Shown here: positions 1-8,886 of the stretch, one piece after another
Numbering within the stretch: position 1 is the first letter of the stretch
Layout: every line of letters starts with the position of its first letter
Source of the DNA: Pseudomonas sp. TH43
GTDB lineage: Bacteria > Pseudomonadota > Gammaproteobacteria > Pseudomonadales > Pseudomonadaceae
DNA length: 64,000 nt
Assembly: GCF_016650635.1 (NCBI RefSeq)
Contig: NZ_JAEKFI010000001.1
Location: forward strand, 372,001-436,000
Direction of reading: 5' to 3'
Notes under the pieces: generated by a model
The model's database searches: none
The model's input: only the letters and a program-made list of their open reading frames with translations
Told to the model about the DNA's origin: nothing
Translations under genes and position numbers: made by a program

Positions 1-252
1 GCCGAGGCGCCAAGTTTGGAATGCTTCCAGTGCGGGATCAAGGGTACCGAGCCGTGCGCGGACGTCATTATTGATTGGGCGCTCCAGGCCTTGGTGGTCG
101 GTTAAGAGCACAATCGGCGGGAACAACGGATACGGCACGAAGGAACCCGTGGGGTTGGCTGGCGCTGGCGATTCGCACGGCGGGGTCGGCGCCGGCTTAG
201 GCCGTGGTTTGCGCGCTGGGTTCTTAATCGATGTCCGCGCTGACTTCATCAT
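1..252 (-). CDS. Proline-rich hypothetical protein, N-terminal part (runs off window)
   Basis: An open reverse frame runs from an ATG at 252 to the left edge of the window, 84 codons without a stop. A good Shine-Dalgarno (GAGGAG) lies about 10 bases upstream of the ATG, which decides the start. The visible N-terminus is basic and very proline-rich for about 35 residues (KPRPKPAPTPP), then reads as an ordinary folded segment (PYPLFPPIVLLTDHQGLE). I do not recognise the family. It lies outside the large transposon, left of the dif-like site, so it is chromosomal or belongs to another element. The C-terminus is not in the window, so no function is offered. Confidence 0.55.
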   Translation of the reverse strand, partial: MMKSARTSIKNPARKPRPKPAPTPPCESPAPANPTGSFVPYPLFPPIVLLTDHQGLERPINNDVRARLGTLDPALEAFQTWRLG

Positions 253-892
253 GGCGCAAAGCTCCTCAGCCGCCGGTTGAGCGACTGTTGAAGGACAACC
301 CTAATCGTGGCGGTGGCCGTAAAACACACTGAGGCCACTAGGCACGCAGCGTGGTCGGATCACCGGCTGTGGCTGCCTGCAGGCGTTCTAATCTGGCAGC
401 CTGGCCCAAGCTGCATAGACGCCAGAACTCGGCCGTGGAGTGCCAGCGCATGGATGTAAATTGTAGACGCCGAAGCATGTTGACGGATGCGGAATCAGAT
501 TTAGGGCGCTTGAGGCGCGGGGATCAATGGTGAATAGGCTTGGGGCTGACTTGAGCGCTGGCTTACGCGATGTCGCCGATCGTCGAGCAAAGCTCCGGTA
601 TGAGAGGAGAAGACTAAACTGAGGCAATCGTCGGCTCAGTTCAGTGAAGCTTCAGTTTCAACCGTAGATCGAGAGCGTTGGCTGAACTAGACGATAGAAT
701 TTCGGATGGGATCTCTAGCTGCTGGATTATGGTTTTCAAACCGGGCAATCAGGGATGGCGGGGCTGGTGAAGCTGAGGAGGTACTGGAGAGATGGAATGT
801 AACGGGTTGATTCGAGGGGTGTATGGTCAATTCAGGCAAAGTCTGGTTTTCGGGGGCTGGTGACACCTGGATGGCTTCTGACATAACACATG
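253..892. other. Mostly non-coding flank left of the dif-like site
   Basis: I see no convincing complete gene here. A 65-codon reverse frame (687-884) starts close to the dif-like site and reads as a proline/serine-rich peptide (MSEAIQVSPAPENQ), faintly like the style of the partial protein at the window edge, but it has no clear ribosome binding site and no family I know. A 79-codon reverse frame at 388-627 is low-complexity and probably chance. The stretch may be decayed sequence. Confidence 0.4.
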
Positions 893-920
893 ATTTAACA
901 TAATATACATTACACGTAAC
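893..920 (-). other. dif-like XerCD recombination site
   Basis: Read on the reverse strand this is GTTACGTGTAA-TGTATA-TTATGTTAAAT. The XerD arm (TTATGTTAAAT) and the central hexamer (TGTATA) equal the gammaproteobacterial dif consensus as I recall it (Pseudomonas aeruginosa: GATTCGCATAA-TGTATA-TTATGTTAAAT). The XerC arm matches at only 7 of 11 positions. A perfect XerD arm with a divergent XerC arm is what one sees at the edge of elements that integrate through host XerCD, so this may be an element-derived copy rather than the primary chromosomal dif. It lies 38 bp from the left end of the transposon. Confidence 0.6.
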
Positions 921-953
921 AATATGTTTCTGGATTAGCCCGTTTGCCTAGTG

Positions 954-958
954 GATTT
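954..958. repeat. Target-site duplication, left copy (GATTT)
   Basis: The five bases GATTT immediately precede the left terminus TGTCGAG and are repeated immediately after the right terminus (39020-39024). A 5-bp duplication is the hallmark of Tn7- and Tn5053-type transposition. Confidence 0.85.
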
Positions 959-984
959 TGTCGAGATTTTTTAAATATGCGAAT
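959..984 (+). repeat. Left terminal inverted repeat of the transposon
   Basis: The end begins TGTCGAG, followed by the first copy of the subterminal repeat ATTTTTTAAATATGCGAAT (966-984). It pairs with the right end at 38994-39019, identical for the first 11 bases and similar beyond. Inferred to be a TniA binding site. Confidence 0.85.
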
Positions 985-1058
985 AAACAGCTAAATATGA
1001 AACGGTAGAAAAATCAGATTTTTAGCGAGCTCTGCGCCTCAGCATTGCTTAGAAAAAT

Positions 1059-1077
1059 ATTTTTTAATTATGCGAAT
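1059..1077 (+). repeat. Second subterminal repeat of the left end
   Basis: ATTTTTTAATTATGCGAAT matches the terminal copy at 966-984 in 18 of 19 positions and is a probable second transposase binding site. Its last part, TTATGCGAATC (1068-1078), is also the exact reverse complement of the XerC arm of Pseudomonas dif as I recall it, which is discussed as a finding. Confidence 0.75.
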
Positions 1078-1084
1078 CAGGCCT

Positions 1085-1426
1085 AGATTACTTGGGACTG
1101 GAAGACCTCATCACGTCTGCGTGTGAACCAAGCCTTTTGTCTCTTTGGTGGTTTTCTTTCGGATCACTTGCCCGTTAGCCATTTGCATTCTAGAAGCTCT
1201 AACGCTGTCCTTGCTGCATTCGTCGCTTGTGATCGTTCCGCATGAACAACGCATCCGGCAACGTCACCAATCACCGCGCTGTGTGAAATCTGCGGCTTTC
1301 GGCATGGTATTAGTGCACAGATTTCAAGGGCTGGCACACGGGAAATGGCCAGCGCTTGGGCGACGCTATCTAGAACTCTTAACGATGCGTATACCCAGAA
1401 TGGCTCTAAAACTATTTAAATATGAA
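1085..1426. other. Left-end leader of the element, no gene seen
   Basis: Between the subterminal repeats and the end of the first reverse-strand gene there is no supported coding frame. The 113-codon forward frame at 1145-1486 overlaps the real membrane-protein gene and has no family features. Confidence 0.5.
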
Positions 1427-2302
1427 TCAGTCGCCAAATTTAAGCGCACTTTCCGGCAAACGGTACTGCTCGCTCTGACTCGTTGAGCATTCCTGGATTG
1501 GAAGATCGCCTGGCAGCATGACCTCATTTAATGCTCTGTTACCGGCGACAACGATTTCGTACCAAGCTATCTTCGGTATGGCTCGGGGGTCGAACATTAC
1601 GCGGTTCTGAGCGGCACCCAGAAAGACACCATCGCCTTTCGTTTGGCTTCCGGGACAATTGACATGCTCATTAAAATCTAAAACGCGAGCCAGTAAGTAA
1701 GTTTTTTTATCATACAAATCGGTATCGAATTTATAGCTAATTACCAAGAGCGATGCCCCTCCGATAATCAGTCCCGATACAGCAAACAGAAATGCCTGAA
1801 GCTCTCGTTGTGCACCTGGAGCGCCGACTAATATGTAATAGGTAAAGGCAGCTGCACCCCATGTAGTGAATGCGATGAAGAATGGTTTTGCCAATATGAA
1901 AATGTTCAACAAGGTGAGCAGCCTAAATGTATTTGGAAATGCCAACTCGCTTAGGCCGAATACGCGGTTAAGAGCGGATGCGGCGTCCACCGAACTGGCA
2001 AACAACGCAATAGCGATAAGTGCTGTAAGTGCCGCTCGTGACGCAAGTTCGCCCCCTAAAACTTTCGCAATCTTTGAGTTGGCGACAAAAAGAAATGAAT
2101 ACATCACAAAGGTAACGATGCCTAAGAGTACCGTATAAGGCGCCAAAGCTTTTAAAAACTCAACATCAGTTCTTGCGAAAGCTGATCCCAGAACAAAAAG
2201 AAGCAGGAAGCCGGCTACTCCTATTCTGGTTATCCATCGTTGCTTTTCATCAATGGCCTTTTGAGCTTCAGTTTTCTCGTCGCGCATTCGTTTTCCAAGC
2301 AT
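1427..2302 (-). CDS. Hypothetical multi-pass membrane protein
   Basis: A 291-residue protein I do not recognise. After a charged N-terminus (about 25 residues) there are at least five hydrophobic segments, roughly at residues 26-44, 52-74, 86-106, 128-152 and 160-183. A soluble C-terminal tail of about 100 residues follows, containing two widely spaced cysteines. A tail of this size beyond the last segment suggests a membrane-anchored sensor or partner domain, but no motif proves it. It stands alone at the left end of the cargo, reading outward. A perfect 12-bp-arm inverted repeat sits 22 bases upstream of the start and is a likely operator. ATG at 2302 and ATG at 2287 are both possible starts. 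Confidence 0.7.
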   Translation of the reverse strand: MLGKRMRDEKTEAQKAIDEKQRWITRIGVAGFLLLFVLGSAFARTDVEFLKALAPYTVLLGIVTFVMYSFLFVANSKIAKVLGGELASRAALTALIAIALFASSVDAASALNRVFGLSELAFPNTFRLLTLLNIFILAKPFFIAFTTWGAAAFTYYILVGAPGAQRELQAFLFAVSGLIIGGASLLVISYKFDTDLYDKKTYLLARVLDFNEHVNCPGSQTKGDGVFLGAAQNRVMFDPRAIPKIAWYEIVVAGNRALNEVMLPGDLPIQECSTSQSEQYRLPESALKFGD

Positions 2303-2323
2303 GAAAGTTATTAGATTAGCTCC

Positions 2324-2353
2324 AACTCAACTAAATAGATGTTTAGTTGAGTT
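2324..2353. promoter_or_regulatory. Perfect inverted repeat, likely operator
   Basis: AACTCAACTAAA, six bases, TTTAGTTGAGTT: both 12-bp arms pair perfectly. It lies just upstream of the membrane-protein gene that starts at 2302. A near-identical palindrome at 39636-39665 lies upstream of the cupin gene outside the transposon, which favours an operator read by one host regulator over a terminator. No T-run follows. Confidence 0.55.
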
Positions 2354-2774
2354 ATAGTTTGAGCCAGTTGGTTGTACTTGGCAGTGACACTCCTCACTTC
2401 TTTACTGCACAACACGGCACGGAGGCAACATAAGAAGCTCAGTGCCATCCAGGATCAATCGTAAATAAGTTGTTTGCTTACCCGCACCACGGATACACAC
2501 CGACTCGTTAGTGTCAGCACCGGCGTCCGCGCCTTTGAATTGGTGGCGGGCGGATTTTTGGGTGCGCGGTGGACGCCCCTCGCTGGAATGCCTGCGTGCT
2601 ACTTCAACCTATCTGTAACTATCACGGTTCTTCGGTATTAACTAGCGACCACGCTCTGCTGAAGCTACAGGGCGATTCGCTGCCAACACTGTCTACAAAC
2701 CAAGGTACGACCTAGGACCGTTACGGTACCCCTACGGCAGACGCTTTACCTTATTGTTTAAACAGATCTGAAAG
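2354..2774. other. Intergenic stretch, no gene seen
   Basis: About 420 bp between the palindrome and the stop codon of the large STAND reading frame. No coding frame with a ribosome binding site is visible and no terminator with a T-run was identified. Confidence 0.5.
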
Positions 2775-5700
2775 CTAGTGAAGCGGGTAGATCGCTCGTG
2801 CCACCTTCACACTTTTTTCCGCTTCCTTACCGATTTTTCTCACTTCTCGCTGGGCAAATGCCCCGATCTTGATTTCACCCGCTACTGCTTCCAGCTGTGC
2901 CAAGCCCGCAGGTGTTAAGTAAACAGTGCAGCCTTCTCCCCACACAGAATCACTACCAATGTCGACGGGACCTGCATCACGCCACCATTGAACCTCAGCT
3001 ACCAAAGTTGAACTGGCGTCGTGATAGACGCTAGGGTCATTCAAGTTGCTCCACTGCAGTCGGCGCAACCAATTCGGACAAAGTGTAATTCGATAAGCGG
3101 GTGCAGATCGGTCGAAGGAGCTAACGTAGCGCCGGACCAAGGTCGGCGACAGCTCGTCATCGAAAGCGACATCCTGGCCCAACCAGCAAATAGCTGGCAG
3201 CATACGATACGTGTCCCAGAACGTGTCAGTCTCGGTATCTACCCATGGAGCACGAATACGCTGTTGCCGATACTCGTACTGTCTGGGCTCTACAACGACG
3301 AACTGGGAAACTTCCGCCAAAACGAGCTCATCGATGCTCCCTCCCCAAGAAAAAACATCGTTTTCGACTTGGTCCAACCAGCACTGATCCCTTTCATGCC
3401 ATCCAACATTCTCCGGTGTAAGCGGGCGAAGAATACCCTCCGGACGACATTGGGGCGTCGCTAGCGGCTGCGGCGGCAAAGGTGTGTTCAACTGCTCCAG
3501 TATTGATGGAAGGTAACGTTCCGCAAGCAGGCGTGCACGGTACAGCTCCCCGGCCACGTGGCGAATGGCGATAATTCCTACCCATGCATGTGGCTTGAGG
3601 TAGGTAATCTGCATGTCGAGCGTACGCAAGTGAGCCTCTAACCTTTTAATGGCAGGTAGACCAAAGGCATCAAGCCCTCCCCACTCGCGTATCAGCATGG
3701 CGGCCCGTTGTCTGAGATTAACCCCGTCAATTCCTGTCGCTTGGACCAACTCCTCGATGACAGACTTAAGCATGCTGGTCCATCCCAACGCACTTTCAAC
3801 GCGCATTGCGCCACTGTCCTCATCGACCAGTGCCCTGCCCTCGCCGAATCCGTCATCCAGTGATAACTGATACACCAAAGGCAAAGGTTCCGAAGTCGCC
3901 GAAACTGGAAGCTCCCAGCGTAGCGCAAGGTGCCGGGCAGCTACAGCTACCGAAAGATCACGATGATTTACCAGAGAACCGACCACTGCTCCCAGGCGGG
4001 TAGCGTGTCGGGGGGCATCTGCCAGTAACAGCATTTGCATTCCTTGCCACGGCTCATCAAGTTCACCGGCCAAGAGTCGAGCAATCGTCAGGAGAAAGAC
4101 CTCTCTGCCAAGGCCATGTCGCTTGCCCAATTGCAGCGCGCAGAGCTGCGCGTGGCGCCTGACATCTGTTACGGGCAAGCGGAACGCCTGGTAGAGTAAT
4201 TCTGCCAGTAGCTCGGTATCGTCAAATGGTGCTTGGGAAGGCTCAAAGGGCCGGCCGATTCGGTATTCGCGGGTGGACTCCATCTGCTCGGCGAGTAAGC
4301 TCCAGATCGCTGGCCAATCAGTCTCTGCACAGATGATGGGCAAGATAGACTCAATTTCCGCAAGCAATAACATGCTTGCATCTTCACCTGTCACCAGTGA
4401 ATCCACGAAGCTTGCAAAAGCAACGGGGTGCACCGCAGGTCCTTCCAGTGCAAGGCGGGCTTTAAAGTAGTAGTACTGCTCCCCGCCCATCCACTGGCTC
4501 CAAGAGCTGCGTTGCGTGGCGCACGCGGCATATTCTTCCACTAATCTACGGGCACGACCTTTGTCTCCCGCTTGAGCAAGCCGCTCCACAACCATGAATC
4601 TGCAGCGCTCACTTGTTTGTAGCGTCTCCCATTGCTCGTACATCTGTACGACCTGCTCAAGCGGGGCCGTTTCGGCTAAAGCCAAGAAGCGGTATGGCGC
4701 ATGGAAATCAAGTTTCGTCGCGTCCGCTACAAATGCTTGCTGTAACTCTTCGAGGCTAGAGGCGTCATCGTATTTCTGCGGAGTGCTGTAGTCCCGAGTG
4801 GGTGGCGCCTCAGCTTCCCATCGTCGAATGGCAGCATCCAGTTGCTGACTCTGATAGCCATGCCGAGCAGCGGCATTTCGAAGACGTATCAGCAACGGCA
4901 GCCGCTCCTGCGCTCGGCTGTCCAGCTCAATGGCACGCTGCAAGGTCAAGACGACATCGTTGATCGACTGCCCTCCTGCCACAGCGGCGGCGACATCAAT
5001 GAATGCACCGATATGTTTCGGAGATCGATAGTGCGGTTCTGCGTAATAGGGTAAACACAACCCGCACCATGCCGCCACGCATGCATGTAATAAGTCTGGG
5101 CGTCGGCGGAGCATTTCGGTCGTGAGCACGTCAATCCGACTCGACCAACCAATGAGTTCCCACTCCCCTAGAGACTGGGCAACCTCATACCCATAGCGTG
5201 CGCTGGAGCGCATCGCCTCTTCAATCAAAACCCTCGCGAGACGATAGGCAGCGGATGCACCTTCGGTCTCTTTCATGCCTTCAACCTGCCGCATCAACTG
5301 CGCAGTGCGTGGTGCCCGTTGTCCGGGATCCGCTGCGTTAGCGTTCACAAGGACATTGTGCCAAACAGCGTACTGAGGATCCTTTTTCGCGGCGGCCGCA
5401 TATCCCAGGCAATGCTCAGGTACCGTCGCCAACAGTTGCCGAGCTCGTCCTAAGTCCCCGATCGCGGCAAACGCTACTACAAGGTCGGCGAGCCCATCCA
5501 GTTGCTCACTGGGCGTGTCTGCGACAAGTTCAGCCACCATTGGCTCTAACCGACGCGCCGCACTCTCACGATCGCCGTCGATGCGGTAGGTCGCCAGCGC
5601 GACCTCACGCCTTAACAGCGATGAGCGCTGAACCGTAGAGCTGGCTATCAGATCATCGATTTCCCGTAGCATGGCTCGGTATTCCCCCTCTTGGCACCGG

Positions 5701-7160
5701 GAACCAATTTGAATCAGGCTACGAACGAGCAAAGGCGACGCGGTGATGGCGAGATGAGTAAGGTAGAAATCGCTGCCGCCGCTGGGGCTAAGACGCAGTA
5801 TGTACTTCATCACATTACGGCATAGTCTGTGTACGCTACCTTCCTCGACGGGCGTATCAGCGAGGCTCACACGCCCCAACAGCATCCCCACCTTAGTCGC
5901 ATGATCCTGCAGGGGGCGCAGGATCGCATGCCTGGAACGCGCGACCACAGGCAGTGGTTTGCCAAGGACGGTGGCTAAATGTGCGTGCTCGAGAACCGCT
6001 TGCACCAACCAGGAGGGGCTGGTGTTATGGAGTTCATCGTCCCCCATAGCTATTGCCGGTGGAACGAGGCGGTCGAAGAGTTGGATCGCCAGATCCTGAT
6101 CACCAGAAATGGCAGCGCGGAGGGCAATCGCACGCCGGCAACTGTTTGGCAGTTCCGCAAACTCCGACATTTGAACGGCTGAACGGAACAGCACGAGCGC
6201 CTGGGCATTATCGCCTCGGGAACTCAGCGCAAGTCCGGCCTGCACCGTCAGACTCGCAACGTCAGTGGGCGCGATGTCCAACTGATCACAGATATGGGAG
6301 AGGTCAACACCCGGTTGATGACTCAAGATGCCCTGCGCAACTTCCAGCTTGAGTTGGACGCTTAATGAATCGGTCGATTCCTCCATTGACGTTACATAGG
6401 ACTGTAGTTGACTCTCGGTTTCCAAGTGGTCGATTGCCAGGCGAATTTGCTCAAAGTCGCGAAAATGGAAGACCCTGCGTGCCCATTTTTTAAATTCTTG
6501 AACATTGTGCGGCTGTCCATGGTTTTGAAAACGCGACGTGTGAAGCTGTGATAAAGGTTCGAGGTGCTCAAAGAGCTCTTTGGCTCGGTCGTAGTCGCCC
6601 CTCTCGAGCAAGGCATCGACTACTTCATAGCCCTTGGCCGGAAAATCACGCACGTAGGCATGCGCGGTGTTGAGCTCTCCCGCGGCCAACATCGCCAATG
6701 GCAATTGCTCTGCATACTCTAGGGCGTTCGTTCTTCTGGATACCTCGTCTCGGCACAGTAATAAACGAGTTATTACGGTGCCGTCAGACGTTGTACGGGC
6801 TGCTAATAGGGCAAGCCGAATGTCAGATTCGATGTCCGAAATGGCACGTCCCTGCCCAAGTTGATTCCGGAAAAGTTTCGGCGTAGCCAGTTCCAATACC
6901 CGCTGATGATCTCCCGCGCGTGCCCGGTAGCGGAGCTCTAACCACTGTTGCGAGGATATCGCCGGGGCCGTGATTGCTAACTGAGCCAGTTCTCGATAGA
7001 TACTCGACGAGTAGGTTGGGTCAATGGCACCTAAAACGGATGCGCGGCTTAGATAGGACAAACAGGCGGAAGCTGTTATGGAAAATGCTCCAGCCATCTG
7101 GTTTCTCACGTAAGAGATGGCGGGCCGTGACGAGCGCCCGCTCAATTGCCCGCTCTTCAA
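2775..7160 (-). CDS. STAND nuclease-ATPase, C-terminal repeat part (downstream of a frameshift)
   Basis: This 1,461-codon frame is the large sensor half of the STAND protein whose N-terminal half ends at 7021. It is rich in helical, TPR/HEAT-like repeats: many AxxLL-type segments with charged spacers, no membrane spans, no catalytic motif. That is the usual build of the ligand-recognising part of bacterial Avs/NLR-like proteins. The first ~40 codons overlap the upstream frame and are out-of-frame nonsense. True homologous sequence starts about GAIDPTYSSSIYRELAQLA (7031 downward), where it continues the upstream HNSFRLFVLSK motif if one base near 7032 is skipped. It is therefore probably not an independent gene. 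Its C-terminal ~200 residues are less repetitive and may form a separate domain. Confidence 0.75.
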   Translation of the reverse strand: MKSGQLSGRSSRPAISYVRNQMAGAFSITASACLSYLSRASVLGAIDPTYSSSIYRELAQLAITAPAISSQQWLELRYRARAGDHQRVLELATPKLFRNQLGQGRAISDIESDIRLALLAARTTSDGTVITRLLLCRDEVSRRTNALEYAEQLPLAMLAAGELNTAHAYVRDFPAKGYEVVDALLERGDYDRAKELFEHLEPLSQLHTSRFQNHGQPHNVQEFKKWARRVFHFRDFEQIRLAIDHLETESQLQSYVTSMEESTDSLSVQLKLEVAQGILSHQPGVDLSHICDQLDIAPTDVASLTVQAGLALSSRGDNAQALVLFRSAVQMSEFAELPNSCRRAIALRAAISGDQDLAIQLFDRLVPPAIAMGDDELHNTSPSWLVQAVLEHAHLATVLGKPLPVVARSRHAILRPLQDHATKVGMLLGRVSLADTPVEEGSVHRLCRNVMKYILRLSPSGGSDFYLTHLAITASPLLVRSLIQIGSRCQEGEYRAMLREIDDLIASSTVQRSSLLRREVALATYRIDGDRESAARRLEPMVAELVADTPSEQLDGLADLVVAFAAIGDLGRARQLLATVPEHCLGYAAAAKKDPQYAVWHNVLVNANAADPGQRAPRTAQLMRQVEGMKETEGASAAYRLARVLIEEAMRSSARYGYEVAQSLGEWELIGWSSRIDVLTTEMLRRRPDLLHACVAAWCGLCLPYYAEPHYRSPKHIGAFIDVAAAVAGGQSINDVVLTLQRAIELDSRAQERLPLLIRLRNAAARHGYQSQQLDAAIRRWEAEAPPTRDYSTPQKYDDASSLEELQQAFVADATKLDFHAPYRFLALAETAPLEQVVQMYEQWETLQTSERCRFMVVERLAQAGDKGRARRLVEEYAACATQRSSWSQWMGGEQYYYFKARLALEGPAVHPVAFASFVDSLVTGEDASMLLLAEIESILPIICAETDWPAIWSLLAEQMESTREYRIGRPFEPSQAPFDDTELLAELLYQAFRLPVTDVRRHAQLCALQLGKRHGLGREVFLLTIARLLAGELDEPWQGMQMLLLADAPRHATRLGAVVGSLVNHRDLSVAVAARHLALRWELPVSATSEPLPLVYQLSLDDGFGEGRALVDEDSGAMRVESALGWTSMLKSVIEELVQATGIDGVNLRQRAAMLIREWGGLDAFGLPAIKRLEAHLRTLDMQITYLKPHAWVGIIAIRHVAGELYRARLLAERYLPSILEQLNTPLPPQPLATPQCRPEGILRPLTPENVGWHERDQCWLDQVENDVFSWGGSIDELVLAEVSQFVVVEPRQYEYRQQRIRAPWVDTETDTFWDTYRMLPAICWLGQDVAFDDELSPTLVRRYVSSFDRSAPAYRITLCPNWLRRLQWSNLNDPSVYHDASSTLVAEVQWWRDAGPVDIGSDSVWGEGCTVYLTPAGLAQLEAVAGEIKIGAFAQREVRKIGKEAEKSVKVARAIYPLH

Positions 7161-8829
7161 CGATAGTCGCGAGCAGCGCTAGGGGCATCGGGGCCTCCGC
7201 TCGGGCTATGAATGCTAGTGCATGCATGGCTTCAGGATCGCTGTTGATCTCACGCCAGGCGGAAGCATAAACGGTATCTATATTCTCGCCGTACTCAAGC
7301 CCCCCCTCCAACAAGCGAGTTCGCAACGACTCATCGGCCCCCATCAACGCCTGAATCAAGTAGCGGGTAGCCAGTGGATGGCCGTGACTCAGTTCGTATA
7401 AACGGAGGCGTGGAATGGCCGGATCCAGGTTCAGCGCATCTGCTATTTTGGCGACAGCGGCCCGTTCTAGCGGACGCATGGTCACAAGCCGCGCGGGCTG
7501 TTCAGCCTGTTCCTGTACCGCGGGTTTCATGAAGGCCAGATCTAGGCGTTGAGTACCGAGCACAAAGACGACCCCTTGGGGAACGGCGCTGGGTAGGGGA
7601 AGCTCTGCCAGAAGCGAGTGAAGAGGTCTCTCCTCACGCGGTATATGGTCAAGTCCATCTAGAACGATCAGTGTGCGCACGCCGTCGGCACGATAGCGTT
7701 CGCCCGCCTGCTTTAGCACCGTTCCGAATTGTTCGCGGCGTTCATGCAAGGAGTTGTCTTTCAGGCGTAGACCCCGTAGACCGGTCTGGCGCAGCTGTAT
7801 GCTGATATCTTCAAGAAAATCTTCCGCCTCCCCTCGCCCAACGCCTTGAGCAGAACCAGGAACATATGCGAGATACCGGACCAGCCGGACCTTGGGTTCC
7901 GTGGCTAGTGCTGTTTGAAGCAAGGTGGACTTGCCTGAGCCTGGCGGCCCGATGAGCGCAACATATCCTTGTCCCGCAGTGCGCAGTGCAGTGAGCAGCG
8001 TGAGTTCGGTATCCCGATTACGTTGGACATGAGCTCCGATGGGAAATTGATGAAGGTGCCGCACTCTCGAAGGATCGTTCCATCCGAGTTGCTCCAAAAG
8101 CTCGGCGCGTGTCCAGCGGTCTTTGTTGCATCTGTCCGCTACGAGTTTGGGCAGCAGCGCGGCGATTTCGGCCGCCAAACGTGCTTGTTCCACACCCAGC
8201 TTGTGGGCTAAAACAAAATCGGCCGCGGAGCTGTGGACTATCCGCAGCGCCCACAAAAACTGCTCGAACTGGTCCTCCCGCAAGCCGGAGGCGCGGTAAA
8301 GGCGGTCGATCAAACCGCGCCAACTACTATCCCGCCACTCTTGCAAAGAACGATGAGACTCCCGCTCGAAATCGTCGAGAAACGCCGCGCTGTGTGCTGG
8401 GGGGCTGTTACCTGGGCTATCACTGGTGGACGGGTAATCATTGACGACCAGCCGTATCTCAATACGTGCTGCGGGTTGGTTGCTACGTAAGGTTTGCCAT
8501 GCCTCGACGAGGGGCTTCAGCAGCCCGTTTGCGCCTGTTAACAGGGTTTCCACAGTAAAGGATGCGGGAAATCGGGATGTTTTGAATTGGTGACCTACAA
8601 CCAACCCATCAAAGCCGAGCACCAGATCATCGGCGATCCCGGCATTTCTATCAGCTACACCGATCCACAACAATTGGCCGCGTTCCAGCTCTGAGTAGAT
8701 GGCAGCGCCGGCTCTATCGTATTGGCCCAAGTAACCGCGTATTGCCCGCCTCTCGCCCTCGGCCGGAGCTAATGTCTTGCCCTTCACTCCCTTATCTTTG
8801 GTCACACCTGAATCCCTGGTCTTTGGCAT
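7021..8829 (-). CDS. STAND nuclease-ATPase, N-terminal effector and NTPase part
   Basis: Domains in order: a nuclease-like N-terminus (GYLGQYDRAG, then ADDLVLG...GHQFKT, the D-QxK pattern of Cap4/DUF4297-type PD-(D/E)xK enzymes) within the first ~90 residues; a helical linker; then a STAND NTPase with Walker A GPPGSGKST (about 294-302) and Walker B TLIVLDGLDHI. The frame ends at a stop right after HNSFRLFVLSKPRIRF, a motif normally followed by the sensor repeats, which continue in another frame (2775-7160). The ATG at 8829 is preceded by GAGTGA; upstream TTG and ATG codons are possible. It follows the DUF5710 gene closely, so the two are probably co-transcribed. The architecture resembles antiviral Avs proteins, which sense phage proteins and activate a nuclease. 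The family assignment is inference. Confidence 0.8.
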   Translation of the reverse strand: MPKTRDSGVTKDKGVKGKTLAPAEGERRAIRGYLGQYDRAGAAIYSELERGQLLWIGVADRNAGIADDLVLGFDGLVVGHQFKTSRFPASFTVETLLTGANGLLKPLVEAWQTLRSNQPAARIEIRLVVNDYPSTSDSPGNSPPAHSAAFLDDFERESHRSLQEWRDSSWRGLIDRLYRASGLREDQFEQFLWALRIVHSSAADFVLAHKLGVEQARLAAEIAALLPKLVADRCNKDRWTRAELLEQLGWNDPSRVRHLHQFPIGAHVQRNRDTELTLLTALRTAGQGYVALIGPPGSGKSTLLQTALATEPKVRLVRYLAYVPGSAQGVGRGEAEDFLEDISIQLRQTGLRGLRLKDNSLHERREQFGTVLKQAGERYRADGVRTLIVLDGLDHIPREERPLHSLLAELPLPSAVPQGVVFVLGTQRLDLAFMKPAVQEQAEQPARLVTMRPLERAAVAKIADALNLDPAIPRLRLYELSHGHPLATRYLIQALMGADESLRTRLLEGGLEYGENIDTVYASAWREINSDPEAMHALAFIARAEAPMPLALLATIVEERAIERALVTARHLLREKPDGWSIFHNSFRLFVLSKPRIRFRCH

Positions 8830-8886
8830 AAACATCACTCGAGAGGACACACACGACGGTCGCTTTGAAGATAACAAAGAAACTGA

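Noticed and set aside
893..920. Calling this the primary chromosomal dif
   Set aside because: The XerC arm differs at 4 of 11 positions from the Pseudomonas consensus I recall, so I call it dif-like only.
1145..1486. 113-codon forward frame at the left end of the transposon
   Set aside because: No ribosome site or family; overlaps the end of the membrane-protein gene.
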